Positions 35,965 through 43,168 of a DNA stretch of 64,000 nt are shown here, in pieces (position 1 is the first letter of the stretch; every line of letters begins with the position of its first letter). The notes below the pieces were generated by a model. That model searched no databases. It was not told where the DNA came from and worked only from the letters and a program-made list of their open reading frames with translations. Origin of the DNA: Streptomyces sp. CB01201 (GTDB taxonomy: Bacteria; Actinomycetota; Actinomycetes; Streptomycetales; Streptomycetaceae); the NCBI RefSeq assembly GCF_002803085.1, contig NZ_NNBJ01000002.1, forward strand, positions 62,001 through 126,000. The letters run 5' to 3'. Both the position numbers and the translations under genes were made by a program.

Positions 35965-36588
35965 TCAGGCCGCCGCCCCGCCCGGCAGGACCGTCGCCAG
36001 GATCTCCTCGACCCGCTCGGCCATGTCGGCCCGGTCATTCATCACCCAGGACATGTGCTGCGCCCCGAAGAAGGCGGAGACCAGCACCCGGCCCAGCACC
36101 TCGGGGTCGCTCCCGGCCGGCAACGCGCCCTCGGCCCCGGCCGCACGCAGCAGCCCCGTGACGGTCTCGGTGTAGCCGACGAACGGGACCGGCAGGTCCG
36201 CGTCGATCAGGGACCGCTCGATCTGGAGCCGCGCCCCGGCCCGGATGACCTGGTCGTCGCGGAACATCGCGCCCGTACGCGTGAGGAGTTCACGGACCGC
36301 GGTGGCGGGCGCCAGGCCCTGTTCCTGGACCTGCTGCGCATCGGCCCGCAGGCGTGCGTAGAACTCCTCGGTCACGGCCGCGGCGAGCGCGTTCTTGTTG
36401 GCGAAGTGGAAGTACACCGCGCCCTTCGTCGCGCCCATCAGCTCGGCCACGTCGAGGATGGTGGTCGCCGGATACCCCTTGTCCGCGAAGGCGCGCGCCG
36501 CCGCGTCCAGGATCAGGGCGCGGGTCCGGATGGCGCGCTCCTGCTTCAGCTCGGAGGCGGCGGGTTTCTGACGGGCCCTTGTGCTCAT
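35965..36588 (-). CDS. TetR-family regulator resembling gamma-butyrolactone receptors
   Basis: 207 residues. Helix-turn-helix within ALILDAAARAFADKGYPATT and VAELMGATKGAVYFHFANKNAL. The wording QERAIRTRALILDAAAR and the C-terminal GAQHMSWVMNDRADMAERVEEIL resemble the ScbR/ArpA receptor group. A near-perfect palindrome lies 35 bp upstream of its start and a related one in the convergent oxidoreductase promoter. No afsA/scbA-type synthase is in the window, so any signal would come from elsewhere. Confidence 0.85.
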   Translation of the reverse strand: MSTRARQKPAASELKQERAIRTRALILDAAARAFADKGYPATTILDVAELMGATKGAVYFHFANKNALAAAVTEEFYARLRADAQQVQEQGLAPATAVRELLTRTGAMFRDDQVIRAGARLQIERSLIDADLPVPFVGYTETVTGLLRAAGAEGALPAGSDPEVLGRVLVSAFFGAQHMSWVMNDRADMAERVEEILATVLPGGAAA

Positions 36589-36622
36589 GCCCAGTCCCTT
36601 CGGTCGGTCGACTGCGGTTCAC

Positions 36623-36642
36623 CATACCTTCCCGAAGGTATG
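36623..36642. promoter_or_regulatory. Autoregulatory-element-like palindrome before the TetR-family gene
   Basis: CATACCTTCCCGAAGGTATG: 9-bp perfect arms around CC. It ends 35 bp upstream of the regulator start at 36588. The half-site is shared with the palindrome at 34905. Confidence 0.8.
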
Positions 36643-36785
36643 TTCCCGCAGCGGCGAAGATACGAGGGGTGCGGGGTACGGGGTACGGGCTACGGGGTGC
36701 GGATGCCCGGGGCACGGGGCACGGGGGCGACCGGAACCGCGCTCCGGGTCCGGTCCCCACTGGGGCCCCCGTCCCTGAACCCGGC

Positions 36786-37652
36786 CTACGTCGGGAACCG
36801 GCCGAGCCAGCTGCGGTCGAGGAGGCCTTCGGGGAGGTACTCGGTCTCGAAGGGGATGGGACGTCCGGCGTCGTGGGCGAGGCAGGCGAGGGCGAGCGGG
36901 GCGAGGGCGACGGCTCCGTCGAGGTCGCCGGCGCGCTCCTCGTCGGCGGTCCAGTACTCGTGGTGCAGCTGGACCGCCTGGAGGAGCGTCTTGTCGAACT
37001 CCTCGTCGTCCTGGGTGAGGAAGCGGTAGAAGACGTTCAGCGGGGGATAGAGGATCATGAGCATCAGCTCACGGTCGACGAACTTGAGGTTCTGGGGGTT
37101 CGTCCCGTCGAACGCGGCGACGAGCTTGTCGCCGAGCCCCTCGCCTTCGAGCCAGTACGTCTGGAGCGCGTCGACCCAGTCGTAGACGTACTCCTCGAAA
37201 TCGGCGCCCGAGCCGCGCAGCAACTCCATTGGCACATGGGCCAGTTGAGTCAGCCGGACCTGGTCGCGGCAGATGATGGCGAGCCAGAAGGCCTGGAGCC
37301 AGGTGCCCGCGTCCGCGAAGGGCGTGGGTCCGCCGAGCCCGGGGACGGCCCGCTTCTCGTGCGCGATCAGACACTCGACCGTGGTGCCCTCCGCCGTCAT
37401 GGCGGAGGCGAAGAGGGCCGAGCCGGTCTGCATGGCGGCGGCCCACGCCTGCCACGTCCCGCTCGCCCTCGCCGCCGGATCGTGCAGACAGTGCGTGAAG
37501 GCGGTGCGGAGCGTCTTGCCGAAGGTGAGCCCGAACATGCGCGGGGACTGCGCGGCACGCTCGATCTCCCGCAGGGTCCGTGCGTCGAGCCCCTTGAGCA
37601 GCTCCGCCGAGTCGTCGCCGGGCTCGTACGCGGGCCGAGCGGGAATCATCAT
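36786..37652 (-). CDS. Immunity 49 (Imm49) family protein
   Basis: About 288 residues. TAFTHCLHDPAARASGTWQAWAAA, VECLIAHEKRAVPG, GTWLQAFWLAIICRDQ, YVYDWVDALQTYWL and PPLNVFYRFLTQDDEEFDK match Imm49. These proteins neutralise toxins of polymorphic toxin systems, or occur as orphan immunity genes. No toxin gene, WXG100 or repeat-rich secreted protein is in the window, so it may protect against rivals' toxins. The start is preceded by GGGAG and by three 10-bp direct repeats. Confidence 0.82.
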   Translation of the reverse strand: MMIPARPAYEPGDDSAELLKGLDARTLREIERAAQSPRMFGLTFGKTLRTAFTHCLHDPAARASGTWQAWAAAMQTGSALFASAMTAEGTTVECLIAHEKRAVPGLGGPTPFADAGTWLQAFWLAIICRDQVRLTQLAHVPMELLRGSGADFEEYVYDWVDALQTYWLEGEGLGDKLVAAFDGTNPQNLKFVDRELMLMILYPPLNVFYRFLTQDDEEFDKTLLQAVQLHHEYWTADEERAGDLDGAVALAPLALACLAHDAGRPIPFETEYLPEGLLDRSWLGRFPT

Positions 37653-37665
37653 CGGACGTCTCCCA

Positions 37666-37695
37666 TAGGTGCTGGTAGGTGCCGGTAGGTGCTGC
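37666..37695. repeat. Three 10-bp direct repeats before Imm49
   Basis: TAGGTGCTGG, TAGGTGCCGG and TAGGTGCTGC lie end to end at 37666, 37676 and 37686, 13 bp upstream of the Imm49 start. One helical turn per unit is consistent with a cooperative binding site. Confidence 0.85.
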
Positions 37696-37718
37696 GTCGG
37701 GAACTCGCCCGACGCTGC
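37691..37718 (-). terminator. Hairpin downstream of the DUF397 gene
   Basis: GCGTCGGG (37694-37701) pairs with CCCGACGC (37708-37715), loop of six. It lies 54 bp beyond the DUF397 stop on the minus strand. Confidence 0.6.
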
Positions 37719-37768
37719 CGGGCCGCCTGCGAGGGTGCGGGGAACTCACCCCGCCCCGCCCTCGCCCT

Positions 37769-38089
37769 TCAGGCGCCGGCCGGTCGGATCGCCGCGCCCT
37801 CCCACTCCAGGAACGCGGCCCACGCGCCCGGCGCGACCGCGAACGAGGGGCCGTCCGCCACCTTCGAGTCCCTCACGTGGACCGCCTCGCAGCAGGCGGC
37901 GACCTCTACGCAGTTACCGCCGTTGTCGCTGCTGTACGAGGACTTTGCCCAGGGGAGGGCTACCTCTACGCACTGACCGCCGCTGTCGCTGTTGTACGAG
38001 GACTTGCGCCAGGCGATAGCTGCCTCAAGGCAGTCACCGCCTCCGCTGTCGCTGTAGCTGGACTTGAACCACTGAAAGGTGTCGCTCAC
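37769..38089 (-). CDS. DUF397 protein with triplicated core motif
   Basis: 106 residues from GTG 38089. DUF397 proteins normally hold one motif W-x-K-S-S-Y ... G-G-x-C-V-E-V-A. Here the motif appears three times in 20-residue units (WFKSSYSDSGGGDCLEAA, WRKSSYNSDSGGQCVEVA, WAKSSYSSDNGGNCVEVA), followed by the usual VRDSKVADGPSFAVAPGAWAAFL end. The XRE-DUF5753 gene is 2 bp upstream, the standard pairing in streptomycete WhiJ/BldB-type developmental switches. It is thought to bind the XRE partner. Confidence 0.92.
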   Translation of the reverse strand: MSDTFQWFKSSYSDSGGGDCLEAAIAWRKSSYNSDSGGQCVEVALPWAKSSYSSDNGGNCVEVAACCEAVHVRDSKVADGPSFAVAPGAWAAFLEWEGAAIRPAGA

Positions 38090-38091
38090 TT

Positions 38092-38922
38092 CTACTCTCC
38101 CGCCAGCTGCTCGATGAGACCCAGTGAGGTGCGAGGGTCCAGGGCCTGGGACTGGATCTTTGCGTAGCTCCGGGCGAGCGCACTCACCTTTGAAGGATCC
38201 GTGATCAGCAGGCCTTCGCCTTGCACCTCCAGGTAGCCGAGACGATCGTGCTCCAGGGTCTCCACCACGTTCATCGTTCCTCGGTCGCCCGCGTGTTCGC
38301 CGCTCAACCCACAGTCCATGGGCAGCACTTGAAGGGTCACGTTACGCCGCCGCGCGCACTCTGCGAGGTGAACCATTTGCTCACGCATGACCTCGGGGCC
38401 GCCGATGACCCTCCTCAGCACCGATTCCTCCAGTACCAGCTCGATCAGTGCGGCAGGCGATCGGTCGAAGAGCGCCTTGCGTGCCATGCGTGCCTCTACC
38501 AGCTCCTCGACGCGTTGCTCGGGCCATGGCGGGTAGCCACCACCGATCAGAGCTCGGGCGTAGTCCTCTGTCTGGAAGAGGCCATGGATGATGAACGTTA
38601 CGTACGGCCGCAGCACCAAGGCCTTCCGCTCCAAGGCCGCGTAGTCCTGGAACTGGGCGGGGTACTTCTCCAGCCGCATCGGCTCCCGGGCGTCCTCGAA
38701 GATGTTCAACCCGTCTCCGAGCACACGCTCAAGTGCGACCAGCATGTCGTCCGATGCGGGCTGTGCCAGCGTCTCCATCGCACTGACCGCAGCGCTGGAG
38801 AAGCCGATCTTCTTACCCAATTGACCCTGCGTCCACCCTTTCCGCGCCCGGAATTTACGGGCGATGCTCGCCACCATCTGGGCCGTCGGCCCAGCCGTCG
38901 TCTTGTTTTCCGCTCTTGCCAT
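38092..38922 (-). CDS. XRE-family DNA-binding protein with DUF5753 (WhiJ/Scr1-like)
   Basis: 276 residues. Helix-turn-helix about 14-70 (ARKGWTQGQLGKKIGFSSAAVSAMETL). DUF5753 follows (about 95-265) with the family signature YVTFIIHGLFQTEDYARAL and EARMARKALF, then VLPMDCGLSGEHAGDRGTM. Partner of the adjacent DUF397 protein, probably as a repressor whose activity is changed by DUF397. Such pairs are numerous and act in development or antibiotic control in some cases. Confidence 0.93.
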   Translation of the reverse strand: MARAENKTTAGPTAQMVASIARKFRARKGWTQGQLGKKIGFSSAAVSAMETLAQPASDDMLVALERVLGDGLNIFEDAREPMRLEKYPAQFQDYAALERKALVLRPYVTFIIHGLFQTEDYARALIGGGYPPWPEQRVEELVEARMARKALFDRSPAALIELVLEESVLRRVIGGPEVMREQMVHLAECARRRNVTLQVLPMDCGLSGEHAGDRGTMNVVETLEHDRLGYLEVQGEGLLITDPSKVSALARSYAKIQSQALDPRTSLGLIEQLAGE

Positions 38923-39077
38923 TTCTGATCACGCTCCGTCTCAACCGGTCTCAACCGGTCATGACTCAACCCCGTCGAATTCCACTCACCGCCAGGGGAG
39001 TTGGGGCTGTTCAACGCTCCCCGACGGCCCCTCCAGGGCCATGGAAAACGGTAGCGGGACGGGCCCAAACTGTCCGC

Positions 39078-39491
39078 GTGAATACGGAAATCGACAACGT
39101 GAACCTGGACTGGATTCCGCTCTCCGGCATCCGGCTCGGAAAGGCCGGCGTGCAATTCGACGCGGTACGGATCGACGGGGACGCGGGGCGGTGCGTGGCG
39201 GACGTGATGGAGGAGTTGACCGGGGGTGATCCGGGGCCGATCGTCGCGGATGCGCTGGGGTGCCGGGCGGTGTACTTCCTGGTGCCGCCGCGCAGCACGT
39301 CCCACCGTTCCTGGCCCGCCGTGGCCATCCCGTTCAACTCGGGTCCGAACAGAGTGAGTTACGTACCTGTCCCGGCGCTCAGCGGACACACGTGGCCTTT
39401 GTCGTGGCGGTGTCCGCCGTCGGGGCCGGACCGCTTCGTCCATACCCCCCTGCTGTGCGCGGTGGTGAGCCAGCCGCGCTACTGCGGCTGA
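39078..39491 (+). CDS. Conserved hypothetical protein
   Basis: 137 residues from GTG 39078. The sequence NVNLDWIPLSGIRLGKAGVQ, DAVRIDGDAGRCVADVMEEL and AVYFLVPPRSTSHRSWP has no domain I recognise. It is basic and Pro-rich at the end (PVPALSGHTWPLSWRCPPSGPD). The pattern of a short soluble protein beside XRE-DUF397 pairs is common in streptomycetes. An earlier in-frame start near 38960 is possible but gives a low-complexity N-terminus. Confidence 0.65.
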   Translation: MNTEIDNVNLDWIPLSGIRLGKAGVQFDAVRIDGDAGRCVADVMEELTGGDPGPIVADALGCRAVYFLVPPRSTSHRSWPAVAIPFNSGPNRVSYVPVPALSGHTWPLSWRCPPSGPDRFVHTPLLCAVVSQPRYCG

Positions 39492-39517
39492 GATGCGGCC
39501 GGGCCCCGTGCCGGGTA

Positions 39518-39763
39518 TCAGCTCTCGGGGTTCTTCGACGGCCGCCCCGGCCGATCCGTCAGTCCCCTTCGCCTCCTCCTGAGCACGGTGCAGACCCAGA
39601 CCACCGACACCGAGACGACGGAACAGACGACGGCCCATACGAGGAGCAGGGCGAGAACGCCCGGGGTCATGGCGTTCACATCCGGCCCCAGACTGGTGAA
39701 CGTGACGCCGAAGAGAGCGCCGCCCAAGACCGCCACGGCCGTACCGTTCATGTCTTCCCGCAT
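39518..39763 (-). CDS. Small two-helix membrane protein, hypothetical
   Basis: 81 residues (77 if it starts at ATG 39751). Hydrophobic segments at about 6-24 and 33-55 flank a short polar loop, followed by RRRRRGLTDRPGR. Start has GTGAAGAG or GGGAAG upstream. No homology recognised. Real coding is likely but not certain. Confidence 0.5.
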   Translation of the reverse strand: MREDMNGTAVAVLGGALFGVTFTSLGPDVNAMTPGVLALLLVWAVVCSVVSVSVVWVCTVLRRRRRGLTDRPGRPSKNPES

Positions 39764-40154
39764 GACTCTTCACCGGCCATGGTCGAGGCAGCTTCCAGCT
39801 CTGTGCGGCTGCGAGTTCCCGTCGGGTGGGGAATGAATCCGGTGTGCTGGGCGGTGGTTGTGGAGGGGGCCGGTCCGTTAAGGGGGAGCCCGGGTGTTCG
39901 CGGTGCGCCCGCATCGCGAAATGCCGGCCTCAACTCCCCGCCCTTCCGCTCCGATTCCGGCCGGAATCGCGTCCTGCATTCCGCACCCGACCGCGCCGCC
40001 TTCCTCGATTGCCCTCGTACGGGCCCCGATCGGGTCGTCCGGGAACCTTCCCGGAATTGTGCGCAGTCGGTAACAGCGGGATCCTCCGGGCGCCTCGGCT
40101 CGTCATGCCAGGTGACCGGGGGCGGACGAGGGACTGCGACGGAAAGAGGCGGAC
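39764..40154. other. 391-bp gene-free interval before the deacetylase gene
   Basis: No convincing gene. It has a 7-bp inverted repeat CCGGGAA-CC-TTCCCGG (40039-40054), about 100 bp before the deacetylase start. Confidence 0.5.
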
Positions 40155-40925
40155 ATGGCACGGCACAGCGGGCGAGGCTGGTACGGCAAGTTGGCTGGCG
40201 CCGCGCTCGGAGTGACGTTGCTGGCGACCGGGGCGTCGGTGTGGACCGCGCAGGCCGGCACGGCGGACGGGCCGTCACCGAAGGCGAGCGCGTCGGCCAC
40301 GCCCGGCAACGACGGCAAGCGCGTCGACACGACCATCGCGCACTCCTCGGACGCCGGCCCGCGCGGTGTGAACATCACCATCGACGACGGCCCCGACCCC
40401 ACGTGGACCCCGCAAGTCCTGGACCTGCTCCAGCAGTACGGGGTGAAGGCCACCTTCTGCATGGTGGGTACGCAGGCCCAGGCCCACCCGGACCTCGTGA
40501 AGAAGGTCGTCGCCGCCGGGCACCGGCTCTGCGACCACACCGTGTCCCACAACACCAGCATGGACAAGGCGTCCGAGGCCTACCAGTCGCAGCAGATCCT
40601 CGACGCCGAGGCGATGATCACCAAGGCGTCCGGTGGTGTGAAGCCCATGTACTACCGCGCGCCGGGCGGGGCGTTCACCCCGTACAGCCGCGAACTCGCC
40701 GCCTCCCGCGGCATGCGTCCGCTGGGCTGGAACGTGGACAGCAAGGACTTCGAGCGGCCGGGCACGGCTGCGATCGTCGCCACGGTCAAGAAGGAACTGC
40801 ACAACGGGCCGACCGTCCTCTTCCACGACGCCGGCGGCAACCGCTCCCAAACCCTGGAAGCCCTGCGCCAACTCCTCCCCTGGCTCAAGTCCCAGGGCCA
40901 CACCTTCGGCTTCCCCATCCGCTGA
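40155..40925 (+). CDS. Secreted polysaccharide deacetylase (NodB homology)
   Basis: 256 residues with a signal peptide (1-35, cut near AQA-G), a Ser/Ala linker (about 37-55) and a NodB domain. TIDDGPD (Asp77, Asp78) supplies the metal Asp and catalytic base, and HTVSH (His129, His133) the other metal ligands. YRAPGGAFTP and LFHDAGGNRSQTLEAL are the remaining motifs. It should remove N-acetyl groups from chitin oligomers or peptidoglycan in the wall. The chitinase at 26.6 kb is a possible functional partner. Confidence 0.93.
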   Translation: MARHSGRGWYGKLAGAALGVTLLATGASVWTAQAGTADGPSPKASASATPGNDGKRVDTTIAHSSDAGPRGVNITIDDGPDPTWTPQVLDLLQQYGVKATFCMVGTQAQAHPDLVKKVVAAGHRLCDHTVSHNTSMDKASEAYQSQQILDAEAMITKASGGVKPMYYRAPGGAFTPYSRELAASRGMRPLGWNVDSKDFERPGTAAIVATVKKELHNGPTVLFHDAGGNRSQTLEALRQLLPWLKSQGHTFGFPIR

Positions 40926-40954
40926 CGGCACAGCCGTGCGACGCTGACGGCCAG

Positions 40955-42502
40955 TCAACTCCCTTCGCTGACATCGCCCTTCGTGTAGTCGAGGTATTCG
41001 GTTGTTCCGTCGGTCTGGCGGTGCAGGCGGCCGTCCGGGAGGAGGCTGATGGTGCTGGGTCTGCCGGGGTTGCAGGTGCCGGTCGAGCCGGGGGCCACCT
41101 CGGACGGGCCGATCCTGAGGTCGGCGCCGGGTGATGCGGGGGCCTCGGTCAGGTGGGCCTGGAAGACGCAGTGGTAGCCGCGGCCGTCGGCCGTGAGCGT
41201 GAGCACCGGGTCACCGACCCGGCCCGGGCTCAGCACCAGGTTGCGTGGCTCGTCACCCGAGTCACCGGGGACGACGGCGGACCAACTGCCCAAGTACTGC
41301 GGGGGGATCGCTCCGAACTTGGGGGAGGCCGAGGCCGTCGGGGCGGGGGCGGCCGCCTTCTCGGGGGTGCCGCTCATGAACGCGTACACCGAGCCGCCCG
41401 CGCCGACCGCCACCACGAGGGCCACCGCGATCAGCGCCGCCGTGGACTTGGCGCTGCGTTGCAGCGGGGGTTCCGGGTCGGGTTCGGGGGAGTAGCCCGC
41501 GTAGGCGGCGACGTCGTAGTACGGGTCGTACGGCGGGGGTGGCGCCGGTGTCGGTGTCGGGGCCGGTTCCGGGACCGGTGCCGGGGGCTCGGAGGTGCCG
41601 GGGTTTTCCAGGTCGAGCAACTTGGCTGCTTCGCTTGCCAGTTGGGTCAGCACGGTGGACGGAAGCCACGGGTGGGGCAGGGTGGCGGGGACGCGTTCCA
41701 GTATGCGGCCGAGGGTGGGGCGGGCCGCCGGATCCTTGTGCAGGCAGTCGCCGATCAGCTCCTGGAGGGACTCGGGTACGCCGTCGAGGTCCGGCGGTTC
41801 CTGCGCGATGCGGAACATCAGCGCGTGCACCCCGCTCGTACCCTCCCCGAAGGGGGGCCGGCCACTCGCCGCGTACGCCAGGACCGAGCCGAGGCAGAAC
41901 ACGTCGCAGGCGGGGGTCACGCGGTCGCCGCGCAGCTGTTCCGGGGCCATGAAGCCGGGCGAGCCGATGAGGGCGCCGGTACGGGTCAGACCGCCGTCCG
42001 GGCCGGCCTCCAGGGCGCGGGCGACGCCGAAGTCGATGACGCGGGGGCCGTCGGCGGTGACCAGGATGTTGGAGGGCTTCAGGTCGCGGTGGACGAGGCC
42101 GACGCCGTGGATGTCCCGGAGGGCCAGGGCGAGGCCGTGCGCGAGTACGCGTACGGAGTGCTCGGGGAGGGGGCCGTGGTCTTCGACGACGGACTGGAGG
42201 TCGGGGCCGGCGACGTAACCGGTCGCGACCCAGGGGACGGGGGCGTCGGTGTCGGCGTCCAGGACCGGCGCGGTCCACAGCCCGCCGACTCTGCGGGCGG
42301 CGAGTACCTCCTGGCGGAAGCGGGCCCGGAAGTCGGCCTGGTCGGCGAGGTCGGGGCGGACGAGTTTCACCGCGACGGTGCGGCCGCGGTCCGATCGTGC
42401 GAGGTAGACCTGGCCCATGCCGCCTGCGCCCAGGCGGGCCAGTATCCGGTAGCCGCCTATTCGATCCGGGTCGGCCGGCTTCAGGCGCTGCGTGCGGTCC
42501 AT
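40955..42502 (-). CDS. Transmembrane Ser/Thr protein kinase (PknB type)
   Basis: 515 residues. Kinase domain 15-270 with glycine loop LGAGGMGQVYLA, VAVKLV lysine, HRDLKPSN catalytic loop and DFG in VIDFGVA. A Pro-rich juxtamembrane region follows (about 315-350). One membrane helix (about 375-395) leads to an extracellular domain of about 115 residues that has no PASTA repeats and is unfamiliar to me. This suggests a novel ligand-sensing domain. It is convergent with the deacetylase and has a long repeat array upstream. Confidence 0.95.
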   Translation of the reverse strand: MDRTQRLKPADPDRIGGYRILARLGAGGMGQVYLARSDRGRTVAVKLVRPDLADQADFRARFRQEVLAARRVGGLWTAPVLDADTDAPVPWVATGYVAGPDLQSVVEDHGPLPEHSVRVLAHGLALALRDIHGVGLVHRDLKPSNILVTADGPRVIDFGVARALEAGPDGGLTRTGALIGSPGFMAPEQLRGDRVTPACDVFCLGSVLAYAASGRPPFGEGTSGVHALMFRIAQEPPDLDGVPESLQELIGDCLHKDPAARPTLGRILERVPATLPHPWLPSTVLTQLASEAAKLLDLENPGTSEPPAPVPEPAPTPTPAPPPPYDPYYDVAAYAGYSPEPDPEPPLQRSAKSTAALIAVALVVAVGAGGSVYAFMSGTPEKAAAPAPTASASPKFGAIPPQYLGSWSAVVPGDSGDEPRNLVLSPGRVGDPVLTLTADGRGYHCVFQAHLTEAPASPGADLRIGPSEVAPGSTGTCNPGRPSTISLLPDGRLHRQTDGTTEYLDYTKGDVSEGS

Positions 42503-42674
42503 GCCGGGTGCCCTTCGGGGTGGGGGTCGACTGGGTGAGGATATGCGGGGTCCCCCTGCGGGGGTGGGCGGTATGGGCCGGGGCGGGCCGCCCCTGGCCC
42601 TGCTTTCGGCCGCGTTTTCGGCTGGGCTGTCGGCTGGGCTGTCGGCTGGGCTGTCGGCTGCGGGCCGTGTGGGG

Positions 42675-43080
42675 CTGGTCGCGCAGTTCCCCGCGCCCCC
42701 AACCCGCTTTCGGCTGCGGGCCGTGGTCGCTTTTCGCGCAGTTCCCCGCGCCCCTGGGGAAACCCGTTTTCGGCTGCGGGCCGTGTGGGGCTTTTCGCGC
42801 AGTTCCCCGCGCCCCCAACCCGCTTTCGGCTGCGGGCCGTGGTCGCTTTTCGCGCAGTTCCCCGCGCCCCCAACCCGCTTTCGGCTGCGGGCCGTGGTCG
42901 CTTTTCGCGCAGTTCCCCGCGCCCCTGGGGGAAACCCGTTTCGGGTGCGGGGCGTGTGGGGCTGGTCGCGCAGTTCCTCGCGCCCCTGGGGAAACCCGCT
43001 TTCGGGTGCGGGGCGTGTGGGGCTGGTCGCGTGGGTCCTCGCGCGCCTGGGGAAACCCGTTTCGGGTGCGGGGTGTGAGG
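42675..43080 (-). repeat. Seven-copy repeat array, locus 4
   Basis: Copies of the GCGCGGGGAACTGCGC core (minus strand) occur with TCGCGCAG at 42679, 42734, 42795, 42850, 42905 and 42966, and a degenerate seventh at 43027. Spacings are 55, 61, 55, 55, 61 and 61 bp. The array fills the gap between the divergent kinase and class III aminotransferase genes. Confidence 0.94.
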
Positions 43081-43168
43081 GCCCGGGCGACACTTTGCCG
43101 AGCGGGGCAGGCCAGGGTGGACAGGATGGCCATGTCCGTTCTCAGCTGGGCTTACTTACCCTGGGGGC

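Noticed and set aside
35965..38922. Mobile genomic island
   Set aside because: No integrase, transposase, tRNA or attachment repeats were found; GC content looks like the rest. Accessory gene content alone is insufficient.
38976..39077. Longer N-terminus for the 137-residue hypothetical protein
   Set aside because: The extra residues are Pro/Arg-rich and low complexity; GTG 39078 begins the conserved-looking sequence.
40039..40065. SigE-type promoter (GGAAC ... GTC) before the deacetylase gene
   Set aside because: The spacing between GGAAC and GTC is about 19 bp, outside the 16-17 bp expected; left as unsupported.
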